DNA of 6,370 bases from Pseudomonadota bacterium (lineage in GTDB: Bacteria > Pseudomonadota > Gammaproteobacteria > Burkholderiales > Burkholderiaceae_B): NCBI GenBank assembly GCA_023389535.1, contig JAEWEH010000305.1, positions 1-6,370 on the forward strand, in the 5' to 3' direction. A model generated the notes under the pieces. It did no database searches. It was not told the DNA's origin and saw nothing but the letters and a program-made list of their open reading frames with translations. How positions within the stretch are numbered: the stretch's first letter is position 1; every line of letters begins with the position of its first letter. Made by a program: the position numbers and the translations under genes. Of the stretch, positions 1-5,944 are shown piece after piece.

Positions 1-701
1 CGCAATTCCTGGCGCAACCTGTGTCGACGATATGTGCCGGCCGTACAGACACCGGCGTACACGCATTGGGCCAGGTCGTGCATCTGGATACCACCGCCGA
101 ACGGCGCCCTGAATCCTGGATGCGGGGCATGAACGCCATTTTGCCGCGCAGCATCGCCGTGCAGTGGGCCAAGACGGTGGACGACAGCTTTCATGCTCGC
201 TATTGTGCGACCGCGCGCAGCTATATCTATCTGGTCCGTAACGCCAGGCAGCGTTCGCCTATTCTGGAAGGGCGCGTGGGCTGGGTTTATCACGGCTTGT
301 CTCTGGAGCCCATGCGCGAGGCGGCCCGGCGCCTGCTGGGCGAGCATGACTTCAGCAGCTTCCGCTCGTCCGAATGCCAGGCGGCCAGCCCCGTGCGTAC
401 CTTGACCACCCTGGACATCAAGCAGTCCGGCGAATTTTTCCTTTTTACATTCAAGGCGAATGCATTTTTGCATCATATGGTGCGCAACCTCATGGGCGCC
501 TTGCTGTACGTAGGGCAGGGCAGGCAGGATCCCTCGTGGATGGACGCACTATTGCTGGAACGCGACCGGCGGCGCGCGGCCCCCACTTTTGCCCCCGACG
601 GTCTATATTTGGCGCAGGTCAATTACCCCGCCCAATACGGTTTGCCTATTACTCCTGCGTCGCAATCCCTATTTTCCCACTTGGGTATTTCGGGGCAGTA
701 G
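1..701 (+). CDS. truA: tRNA pseudouridine(38-40) synthase TruA, 5' end cut off by the window
   Basis: TruA isomerises uridines 38-40 of the tRNA anticodon arm to pseudouridine in the cytoplasm. The reading frame is open to the left edge: codons from position 3 read QFLAQP ahead of the GTG at 21, so that GTG is an internal valine and the true start lies outside. About 232 residues are visible. The family signature [11 protein letters not shown] is present, with the catalytic aspartate codon at 48-50. The downstream conserved blocks are [26 protein letters not shown] and [15 protein letters not shown]. The stop is TAG at 699-701. Roughly the first 40-50 residues are missing compared with usual TruA proteins. 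The last 25 or so residues (from NYPAQYGLP) form a poorly conserved tail. In many Burkholderiales truA is followed directly by trpF, but here it is followed by hyi. The assignment is very secure. Confidence 0.97.
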   Translation, partial: QFLAQPVSTICAGRTDTGVHALGQVVHLDTTAERRPESWMRGMNAILPRSIAVQWAKTVDDSFHARYCATARSYIYLVRNARQRSPILEGRVGWVYHGLSLEPMREAARRLLGEHDFSSFRSSECQAASPVRTLTTLDIKQSGEFFLFTFKANAFLHHMVRNLMGALLYVGQGRQDPSWMDALLLERDRRRAAPTFAPDGLYLAQVNYPAQYGLPITPASQSLFSHLGISGQ

Positions 702-712
702 GGCGCCGACCG

Positions 713-746
713 CCCATCCGGCGATTGTTATCGCTGCTGGGATGGG
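713..746 (+). terminator. Nested hairpin downstream of truA, possible terminator
   Basis: Eleven bases after the truA stop, CCCATCC (713-719) pairs with GGATGGG (740-746). Inside it, GCGAT (721-725) pairs with ATCGC (730-734) around a TGTT loop, giving a 7+5 bp two-part stem with an asymmetric internal loop (1 nt against 5). It is GC-rich and well placed to end truA transcription, but GGGCC rather than a T-tract follows, so it is not a classical intrinsic terminator. It could instead be an mRNA-stabilising 3' structure. The rest of the 702-870 gap shows no clear gene or strong promoter. Confidence 0.4.
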
Positions 747-870
747 GGCCTTCGTGCGCACAACAAAGGCTAGCCGCGATACTATCGGGACACACGGTCC
801 AAACCATCGTTCCTGTATTGGGCACGACCGCCAGCTCGACGGGTCAGCCCGCATCCTTCTAGTGTGAGCC

Positions 871-1665
871 ATGCCGAAATTTGCCGCTAATCTAAGTATG
901 ATGTTCCAGGAACTTCCTTTTCTGGACCGTTTCCAGGCAGCGGCCGCTGCCGGCTTCCGTGGCGTCGAATTCTTGTTTCCCTATGACTATGAAGCCGACG
1001 AAATCGCCAAACGGCTCAGGGCGAGCGACCTCGAGAATGTGCTGTTCAATATGCCGCCAGGGGACTGGACAAGCGGAGAGCGCGGCATTGCGGCCATGCC
1101 CGGCCGTCGCGATGAATTCCGGCAGGGCGTGGCGACGGCCATTGAATATGCGCAAGTACTTGGAACCCCCCGTTTGCATGTCATGGCCGGCTTGCTTCCG
1201 CCCGGAGCGGACTTCGAAGAACACCGGGCCGTCTTCATTGACAACTTGCGGTATGCCGCCAATGAGTGCAAGGCGCTGGACATGGATATATTGATTGAAC
1301 CGATCAACCAGCGCGATATGCCCGGATACCTGCTGTCGCGGCAGTCTGAAGCCCATGCCATCCGGGAAGCAGTGGGGGTTTCAAACCTCAAGGTTCAGAT
1401 GGATCTCTACCATGCCCAGATCATGGAAGGCGACATCGCCACGACGCTAAAAAAGTATCTGCCGCAGATCGGACATATCCAGATCGCCGGTGTGCCGGAA
1501 CGGCACGAACCTGATACAGGTGAAGTCAACTACCCCTATCTGTTCACTTTGTTGGACGAACTAGGCTACGGCGGTTGGGTCGGCTGCGAGTATCGGCCCG
1601 CCCAAGGCACTGTGGATGGCCTGGGTTGGCTCCAGCCCTGGCTGGGGCGCAATCCCGCCGCTTGA
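871..1665 (+). CDS. hyi: Hydroxypyruvate isomerase family protein (Hyi / 2-oxotetronate isomerase OtnI)
   Basis: This is a 264-residue cytoplasmic TIM-barrel sugar isomerase of the xylose-isomerase-like (AP-endonuclease 2) superfamily. Hyi interconverts hydroxypyruvate and tartronate semialdehyde in glyoxylate metabolism; the near relative OtnI isomerises 2-oxotetronates in erythronate/threonate breakdown. The protein is collinear with the family from its first residues ([12 protein letters not shown]), which fixes the ATG at 871 despite a weak ribosome-binding site (only GTGAG nearby). Conserved blocks are [13 protein letters not shown] (60-72), RLHVMAGL (101-108), [12 protein letters not shown] (142-153), KVQMDLYH (174-181), [21 protein letters not shown] (201-221) and GCEYRP (238-243). 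By family analogy Glu143, Asp178, Gln204 and Glu240 are the metal/active-site residues, and all are present. No gcl, glxR, otnK or otnC partner is visible, so Hyi versus OtnI cannot be decided. It lies 169 bp after truA and 230 bp before the TRAP genes. Confidence 0.9.
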   Translation: MPKFAANLSMMFQELPFLDRFQAAAAAGFRGVEFLFPYDYEADEIAKRLRASDLENVLFNMPPGDWTSGERGIAAMPGRRDEFRQGVATAIEYAQVLGTPRLHVMAGLLPPGADFEEHRAVFIDNLRYAANECKALDMDILIEPINQRDMPGYLLSRQSEAHAIREAVGVSNLKVQMDLYHAQIMEGDIATTLKKYLPQIGHIQIAGVPERHEPDTGEVNYPYLFTLLDELGYGGWVGCEYRPAQGTVDGLGWLQPWLGRNPAA

Positions 1666-1689
1666 CAGACACATCACCCCTGCATTGCG

Positions 1690-1710
1690 CTTCTCGGGCC
1701 GCCCCGAAAG
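1690..1710 (+). terminator. Bulged hairpin downstream of hyi, possible terminator
   Basis: CTT-C-TCGGG (1690-1698) can pair with CCCGAAAG (1703-1710), with one bulged C at 1693 and a CCGC loop, giving 8 bp. It begins 24 bases after the hyi stop. No run of T follows, so terminator function is uncertain. If active, it would separate hyi from the TRAP genes transcriptionally. Confidence 0.35.
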
Positions 1711-1780
1711 TCACCAGCCACGCCCGCACGATGAAAGGCAGCGGTCGTGAAACCCGCAGATGCGCAAGCACACACTGCGA

Positions 1781-1798
1781 TGGTGAGGACTATCACCA
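1781..1798. promoter_or_regulatory. Perfect dyad TGGTGA-N6-TCACCA, candidate CRP-type operator
   Basis: TGGTGA (1781-1786) and TCACCA (1793-1798) are perfect inverted repeats around a 6-bp spacer. The core GTGA-N6-TCAC equals the conserved core of CRP-family sites (TGTGA-N6-TCACA); only the flanking T/A positions differ (G/C here). Its centre lies about 34-40 bp upstream of a possible -10 element (1824-1829), a plausible place for an activator. GntR- or MarR-type repressors could also use such a dyad. It is about 100 bp upstream of the dctQ start. Confidence 0.35.
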
Positions 1799-1823
1799 AC
1801 AGCCAGAACGTTGCAAAAAGTAT

Positions 1824-1829
1824 TAGAAT
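1824..1829 (+). promoter_or_regulatory. Possible -10 element (TAGAAT) for the TRAP genes
   Basis: TAGAAT matches the sigma-70 -10 consensus TATAAT at five of six positions and lies in the most AT-rich stretch of the 1666-1895 gap. No good -35 box sits 16-18 bp upstream (TTGCAA at 1811 is too close), which would fit an activator-dependent promoter using the dyad at 1781-1798. A start near 1836 would leave a leader of about 60 nt before dctQ. Low confidence, because six-base matches are common. Confidence 0.25.
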
Positions 1830-1840
1830 GCACCGGGCTT

Positions 1841-1854
1841 CGCAGCGTACTGCG
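1841..1854 (+). other. Small hairpin in the presumed dctQ leader
   Basis: CGCAG (1841-1845) pairs perfectly with CTGCG (1850-1854) around a CGTA loop. A GGAGG at 1861-1865 follows after six bases, but no ATG, GTG or TTG lies at a normal distance from that GGAGG. The hairpin could affect translation of the leader, or it may be chance. Confidence 0.25.
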
Positions 1855-1895
1855 GCTTGCGGAGGCCTATCTTACTCTCGCGTAGCGCGGATCTC

Positions 1896-2525
1896 ATGAA
1901 ATTCCTTTTGTCTTTATCCCGGATCATCGACGCCATCAATATCAGGGTAGGCCGGATTGTTATCTGGCTGACACTGATCGTGGTGCTGGTTAGCGCCACC
2001 AACGCGGTGGTGCGTAAAGTGTTCCATGTCAGTTCAAACGCCTGGCTGGAACTTCAATGGTATTTATTTGGCGCCATCTTTTTGCTGGCCGCCGGTTATA
2101 CCTATTTGCGCAACGAACATGTCAGGGTGGACGTACTGGCCCAGAAATTTTCCAGGCGCACGCAAGTCTATATCGAAATCTTCGGCATCCTGTTTTTTCT
2201 TTTTCCGGCCTGCGCACTGATTTTCTGGCTTTCCATACCATTTTTCTACGAATCATTTGTATTGCACGAGCTTTCCTCCAATACAGGCGGGCTGATACGT
2301 TGGCCGGCAAAGCTGTTGATTCCCGTCGGCTTTTTCCTGTTGATCCTGGCCGGGCTGTCCCAGCTCATTAAGTGCATCGGGTTCTTGCGCGGCGCCTGCC
2401 CCGACCCTACCGCCAAGGCCGAAGGCAAATCCGCGGAAGAAGAACTGGCCGACGAAATCCTACGGCAGGCTGAATTAGACAAGCGCGCGGATGCGCCACA
2501 AAACAACATAGGCAAGGGCCATTGA
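1896..2525 (+). CDS. dctQ: TRAP transporter small permease subunit, DctQ type (mannitol/chloroaromatic-like group)
   Basis: This is the four-helix inner-membrane subunit of a tripartite ATP-independent periplasmic (TRAP) transporter, which pairs with the large DctM subunit and takes up organic acids using an ion gradient. From the ATG at 1896 it has 209 residues, with hydrophobic segments at about 20-36, 54-70, 93-113 and 139-157. The blocks RKVFHVSSNAWLELQWYLFG (40-59) and LRNEHVRVDV (71-80) are typical of the FcbT2-like (COG4665) branch. Residues 168-209 form a charged tail. A TTG at 1857 would add 13 residues, but similarity begins at MKFLLSLSR, so 1896 is preferred; its ribosome-binding site is weak (GCGCGGA). 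The gene ends two bases before dctM, so the two are surely co-translated. No DctP binding-protein gene is adjacent. The family is secure, the substrate unknown. Confidence 0.9.
   Translation: MKFLLSLSRIIDAINIRVGRIVIWLTLIVVLVSATNAVVRKVFHVSSNAWLELQWYLFGAIFLLAAGYTYLRNEHVRVDVLAQKFSRRTQVYIEIFGILFFLFPACALIFWLSIPFFYESFVLHELSSNTGGLIRWPAKLLIPVGFFLLILAGLSQLIKCIGFLRGACPDPTAKAEGKSAEEELADEILRQAELDKRADAPQNNIGKGH
2514..2518 (+). promoter_or_regulatory. Ribosome-binding site deciding the dctM start
   Basis: AAGGG lies inside the last dctQ codons. It is 9 nt from the ATG at 2528 but only 3 nt from the in-frame TTG at 2522 that overlaps the dctQ stop. The spacing favours ATG 2528. Confidence 0.6.
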
Positions 2526-2527
2526 TC

Positions 2528-4228
2528 ATGGAGTTTTTCGTCGACAACCTGGCCCCGATCATGTTTTTCAACTTGATCATCTTTTTGCTTTTGGGTTTCC
2601 CCGTTGCATTTTCCCTGGCGGCCAACGGGATACTGTACGGTTTGGTCGCCATTGACCTGGGGCTGATGCAGCCTGCTTTGTTCCAGGCCTTGCCGCAGCG
2701 CGTATTCGGCATTGTGGCCAACGACACGCTGCTCGCTGTGCCGTTTTTCACCTTGATGGGGCTGATACTTGAGCGTTCGGGCATGGCCGAGGACCTCTTG
2801 GAAACGGTGGGCCAATTGTTCGGGCCGGTGCGCGGCGGCCTGGCCATTGCCGTGGTGCTGGTAGGCGCCATGCTGGCGGCGACCACGGGCGTCGTATCGG
2901 CTTCCGTCATTTCGATGGGACTCATTTCGTTGCCCATCATGTTGCGCTACGGCTACGACAGGCGGCTTGCGGCCGGGGTCATCGCGGCATCCGGTACGCT
3001 GTCCCAGATTATTCCCCCGTCGTTGGTGTTGATTATTCTGGCGGACCAGCTGGGCCGTTCCATTGGCGATATGTACCGTGGCGCCATGGTGCCGGGCCTC
3101 ACACTGACCGGCTGCTACATTGCTTATGTCGTCGCCATGTCGTTCATCAGGCCGTCCAGCGCGCCTGCCTTGCCGCCGGAAGCGCGGGTCTATGACCGGC
3201 CTGACGGCAGCCGCGGTTTGCGCTCCCTGGTGGTGCTGACCTTGATCGCGTCGACGGTGTCCTACTTCGCCACCCAGCATTACTTTAGCGAACACACCCA
3301 AGTCCCGGTGGACGAGCGCGTGGTCATCAGCCTGATGGCCTGGGGACTGACCGCGCTGGCGATCGCCCTGGTGAACAAGATATTCAAGCTTGGCTTGCTG
3401 TCGGAAATCGCCGAGCGCGTCACCTTTGTGATGATACCGCCCCTGTTTTTGATCTTCCTGGTTCTGGGCACCATCTTCATCGGTGTGGCGACCCCCACCG
3501 AAGGCGGAGCCATGGGCGCGGTGGGCGCGCTGGTCATGGCAGTGATGCGAGGCCGTTTTTCCTGGACCTTGCTTAAACAAGCCATGGACACGACCACCAA
3601 GCTGTCCTGCTTCGTGGTGTTCATCCTTGTCGGTTCGACGGTGTTCAGCCTGAGTTTTCGCGGCATCAACGGCGATCTCTGGGTCGAGCACCTGCTTGGC
3701 AGCTTGCCCGGGGGCGAATGGGGCTTTCTGATCGTCGTCAGTTTCCTGACGTTTTTCCTGGCTTTCTTCCTGGATTTCTTCGAGCTTGCCTTCATCATCA
3801 TCCCGCTGATCGGACCGGTGGCCGAAAAGCTTGGCATTGATTTGATCTGGTTCGGCGTGTTGCTGGCAGTCAATATGCAGACATCCTTCATGCATCCGCC
3901 TTTCGGCTTTGCCCTGTTCTATCTGCGTTCGGTGGCCCCCAAAGAAGACTATCACGACCGCGTTTCCGGCAAATTGATTGCCAAGGTAACGACCGGACAG
4001 ATCTATTGGGGTTCGGTTCCCTTCATCTTCATACAGTTGGTGATGGTGGCGATCGTCATGATATTTCCTGGCATGGTGACGCACTACAAAGACAATGCAC
4101 CCACAGTCGACCCGGCTACCGTCAACTTCGGCGGAGGCGCGGATTATGGCGCGGATTCCTATGGCTATGGTGCGCCGGACAGCGGCTCGGGCGCCGATGC
4201 CGACGACGCAGCGGCGGCGTTCAAATAA
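2528..4228 (+). CDS. dctM: TRAP transporter large permease subunit, DctM type (FcbT3-like), with an unusual C-terminal tail
   Basis: This is the large, multi-spanning inner-membrane subunit that forms the transport path of a TRAP carrier (ion transporter superfamily). From ATG 2528 it is 566 residues, longer than the usual ~430-residue DctM but normal for the COG4664 branch, which carries an extra middle section. Family blocks include VVSASVISMGLISLPIMLRYGYDRRLAAG and GTLSQIIPPSLVLIILAD in the first half. A hydrophilic stretch near residues 207-235 precedes more helices. Then come GVATPTEGGAMGAVGAL (about 319-335), FFLDFFELAFIIIPLIGP (about 414-431) and QTSFMHPPFGFALFYLR (about 451-467). The last 34 residues (nt 4124-4225) are Gly/Ala/Asp/Tyr/Ser-rich with no basic residue except the final Lys, and do not look like the membrane fold. 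The gene sits in tight tandem with dctQ and 14 bp before trpF. Substrate unknown; no binding protein is encoded here. Confidence 0.92.
   Translation: MEFFVDNLAPIMFFNLIIFLLLGFPVAFSLAANGILYGLVAIDLGLMQPALFQALPQRVFGIVANDTLLAVPFFTLMGLILERSGMAEDLLETVGQLFGPVRGGLAIAVVLVGAMLAATTGVVSASVISMGLISLPIMLRYGYDRRLAAGVIAASGTLSQIIPPSLVLIILADQLGRSIGDMYRGAMVPGLTLTGCYIAYVVAMSFIRPSSAPALPPEARVYDRPDGSRGLRSLVVLTLIASTVSYFATQHYFSEHTQVPVDERVVISLMAWGLTALAIALVNKIFKLGLLSEIAERVTFVMIPPLFLIFLVLGTIFIGVATPTEGGAMGAVGALVMAVMRGRFSWTLLKQAMDTTTKLSCFVVFILVGSTVFSLSFRGINGDLWVEHLLGSLPGGEWGFLIVVSFLTFFLAFFLDFFELAFIIIPLIGPVAEKLGIDLIWFGVLLAVNMQTSFMHPPFGFALFYLRSVAPKEDYHDRVSGKLIAKVTTGQIYWGSVPFIFIQLVMVAIVMIFPGMVTHYKDNAPTVDPATVNFGGGADYGADSYGYGAPDSGSGADADDAAAAFK
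4136..4159 (+). repeat. 12-bp tandem repeat inside the dctM tail
   Basis: GGCGCGGATT occurs at 4136-4145 and again at 4148-4157 with a 12-bp period, coding for successive GAD-Y and GAD-S units. TATGGC/TATGGT follow in tandem at 4160-4171. Such in-frame duplications suggest that the tail grew by replication slippage. Confidence 0.6.
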
Positions 4229-4241
4229 GGGATAATAAGGG
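4225..4241 (+). promoter_or_regulatory. Duplicated Shine-Dalgarno-like sequence before trpF
   Basis: ATAAGGG occurs at 4225-4231 and 4235-4241, a 10-bp period that straddles the dctM stop codon. The second copy ends one base before the trpF ATG (4243), too close for normal use. The first copy is 11 nt away and is the likelier ribosome-binding site. Confidence 0.5.
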
Positions 4242-4242
4242 C

Positions 4243-4914
4243 ATGAGCGACCTTTCCATTGCCAGCCCTTGCATCCGCACCCGCATCAAGATTTGCGGCC
4301 TGACTCGTCCTGAAGATATTGCGGCCGCCGTCAATGCGGGGGCGGACGCCGTGGGCCTGGTGTTTTATGCTCCCAGCAAACGGTCGGTATCATTGGCTCA
4401 GGCCCGCATCTTGCGGGACGCCGTACCCGCCTTTGTGGACACCGTTGCGCTTTTTGTGAATGCCCCTGCGCACGAAGTCGAAGCAGTCATCGAACAGGTC
4501 CGACCGGATCTACTGCAGTTTCATGGCGACGAGTCGCCCGAATATTGCGCAGGGTTCGGCCATCGTTATATGCGTGCCTTTCGCGTAGGGGCGCCGGACT
4601 TGCATGCACCGCAGCAAGTCTTGCAGGCCTGCCGGCAGCATATGGCGGCAAGCGCCTGGCTCTTCGACAGCTATAGCGCGGGTTATGGCGGCAGCGGCCT
4701 GGCCCTCGATGCCGAATTGCTCACCGATGTGTTGGCTGCGCCCGACCGCCGCCCCGTTGTGCTGGCGGGTGGGATGAAGCCCGATACCGTGGCCGATGCC
4801 ATCCGCGCATTGCATCCCTATGCTGTGGACGTCAGCAGCGGCGTTGAAACGGCTCCGGGCGTGAAATCCGTCGATAAAATCGCTGCGTTCGTCCGCGCCG
4901 TGGCCGCAGCCTGA
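4243..4914 (+). CDS. trpF: Phosphoribosylanthranilate isomerase TrpF
   Basis: TrpF converts N-(5-phosphoribosyl)anthranilate into the carboxyphenylamino-deoxyribulose phosphate, the third step of tryptophan synthesis from chorismate, in the cytoplasm. The protein is a 223-residue TIM barrel of normal size. KICGLT (16-21) carries the catalytic Cys18, LLQFHGDE is at 90-97, and FDSYSAGYGGSG (141-152) carries the catalytic Asp142. VLAGGMKPDTV (173-183) and DVSSGVE (196-202) form the phosphate-binding end. The frame is open well upstream inside dctM, but the ribosome-binding signal and family alignment place the start at ATG 4243, leaving about ten non-conserved residues before RTRIKICGL. The 14-bp gap after dctM implies co-transcription with the transporter. 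The expected trpB does not follow; egtD faces it instead. Confidence 0.97.
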   Translation: MSDLSIASPCIRTRIKICGLTRPEDIAAAVNAGADAVGLVFYAPSKRSVSLAQARILRDAVPAFVDTVALFVNAPAHEVEAVIEQVRPDLLQFHGDESPEYCAGFGHRYMRAFRVGAPDLHAPQQVLQACRQHMAASAWLFDSYSAGYGGSGLALDAELLTDVLAAPDRRPVVLAGGMKPDTVADAIRALHPYAVDVSSGVETAPGVKSVDKIAAFVRAVAAA

Positions 4915-4925
4915 CACGCATCCCG

Positions 4926-4946
4926 GCGACGCTTCAGGGCCGTCGC
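4926..4946. terminator. Hairpin in the trpF/egtD convergent gap
   Basis: GCGACG (4926-4931) pairs with CGTCGC (4941-4946) around a 9-nt loop, in the only non-coding stretch (4915-4957) between two converging genes. A shared terminator would be expected here, but neither side has a T-tract and the stem is only 6 bp. Confidence 0.35.
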
Positions 4947-4957
4947 GCGCGATCCGC

Positions 4958-5944
4958 TTAGACCCGCCTTGGGGCGCCCAGCCAGTGCAGGCAGAACATG
5001 CCACCGGGCGCGAGCCACGCCGGACCCGGTTGCAGTCCAGCCTTGACAGCCAGGGCCCGCAGGCCCGAGAGCGTGAACTTGTAGGAATTTTCCGTATGCA
5101 GCGTTTCGCCTTCCGCGAACCCGTGGCTGCGACCCGCGAAATGGACTTGCTGGGTGCGCCGACTCAATAAATGCATCTCCACGCGTTGCTGCGGCGCATT
5201 GTAGAAAGCGGCATGCGAGAAACCCGATAGATCGAAGTTTGTGCCGAGTTCGCGATTGGCGCGCACCAACAAGTTCAGGTTGAAGGCCGCGGTAACCCCT
5301 GCAGCGTCGTTGTACGCCGCATGCAAAATGGCAGGATCCTTGATCAGGTCCACCCCAAGCAGCAGCCCCCCGCCGCGCAGCAGCCCGCCCGCTTGCCGCA
5401 GGAAGGCCAGGGCCTGGTCGGGTGAAAGATTCCCCAGCGTAGAGCCCGGGAAGAAGCCTACGCGGCGCGTGCCTGGCCGGGCAGCCGGCATGTTCAGCGT
5501 AGCCGTGTAATCACCGACAATGGTGTGTATGTCCAAGGCCGGATAAGCCTGCTGCAATGCCAACGCCGAGCTGGCGAGATAGTCGCCGGAGATATCGATG
5601 GGCACATAAGAGGCGGGGTGATCCAGCGCATCGAGCAGCAGCCGGACTTTCTGCAATGAACCTGCTCCAAACTCCACGATCTCTGCGTGCGGGCCGATAT
5701 ATGCGGCGATTTCTTCGGCATGGGCGGTGAGCAGTCCGACTTCAGTGCGCGTGGGATAGTATTCCGGTTGTTCGCATATCAGGTCGAACAAGGCCGAGCC
5801 GCGATCGTCATAAAGATACTTGGGCGATATGCCACGCGGCCTGTGGCTCAGCGCAAGCGACATGTCGGTGAAAAATCCCGTAGTGTCGCTAACCTGGGGT
5901 TGGTTGTCGGCAGTTGCTCTCGAGATCGTTTCAGTATCCATCAT
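4958..5944 (-). CDS. egtD: L-histidine N(alpha)-methyltransferase EgtD (ergothioneine biosynthesis)
   Basis: EgtD trimethylates the alpha-amino group of histidine with three S-adenosylmethionine molecules to give hercynine, the first step of ergothioneine synthesis, in the cytoplasm. From the ATG at 5944-5942 it has 328 residues, close to the family norm. Conserved blocks are [17 protein letters not shown] (41-57), [10 protein letters not shown] (59-68), the SAM-binding [11 protein letters not shown] (91-101), YVPIDIS (113-119), [10 protein letters not shown] (164-173), GVDLIKD (197-203) and HTENSYKF (283-290). By analogy with mycobacterial EgtD, Tyr63, Asn172 and Glu285 are likely histidine-binding residues. 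The frame stays open upstream into egtB, but the AAGGA site 6 nt away and the ATGA overlap with the egtB stop set the start; the next codon is also ATG (5941), so the start may be one residue shorter. It converges on trpF. Confidence 0.95.
   Translation of the reverse strand: MMDTETISRATADNQPQVSDTTGFFTDMSLALSHRPRGISPKYLYDDRGSALFDLICEQPEYYPTRTEVGLLTAHAEEIAAYIGPHAEIVEFGAGSLQKVRLLLDALDHPASYVPIDISGDYLASSALALQQAYPALDIHTIVGDYTATLNMPAARPGTRRVGFFPGSTLGNLSPDQALAFLRQAGGLLRGGGLLLGVDLIKDPAILHAAYNDAAGVTAAFNLNLLVRANRELGTNFDLSGFSHAAFYNAPQQRVEMHLLSRRTQQVHFAGRSHGFAEGETLHTENSYKFTLSGLRALAVKAGLQPGPAWLAPGGMFCLHWLGAPRRV

Noticed and set aside
21..701. A complete truA starting at GTG 21
   Set aside because: The frame continues upstream to the window edge, and position 21 falls just before the catalytic motif, which is never at the N-terminus of TruA. 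The GTG is an internal valine.
754..761. Palindrome GTGCGCAC between truA and hyi
   Set aside because: An 8-bp perfect palindrome is expected by chance about once in a few hundred bases, and there is no good promoter beside it.
1575..1826. Small open frame across the end of hyi and the following gap
   Set aside because: It overlaps hyi out of frame, is Arg/Cys/Pro-rich without a recognisable pattern, and has no ribosome-binding site.
1857..1895. dctQ starting at TTG 1857
   Set aside because: The added 13 residues are not hydrophobic, do not resemble the family, and no ribosome-binding sequence precedes the TTG.
2246..4084. A 612-codon open frame on the minus strand opposite dctM
   Set aside because: Its product is a run of His, Gln, Arg and Asp with no domain-like pattern, and it lies exactly antisense to a well-conserved membrane protein. 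It is the complement of the hydrophobic codons and strong third-position bias of dctM.
4006..4242. An extended TrpF starting within dctM
   Set aside because: The extension is the Arg/Trp-rich out-of-frame reading of the dctM 3' end. The TrpF fold begins at RTRIKICGL just after ATG 4243.
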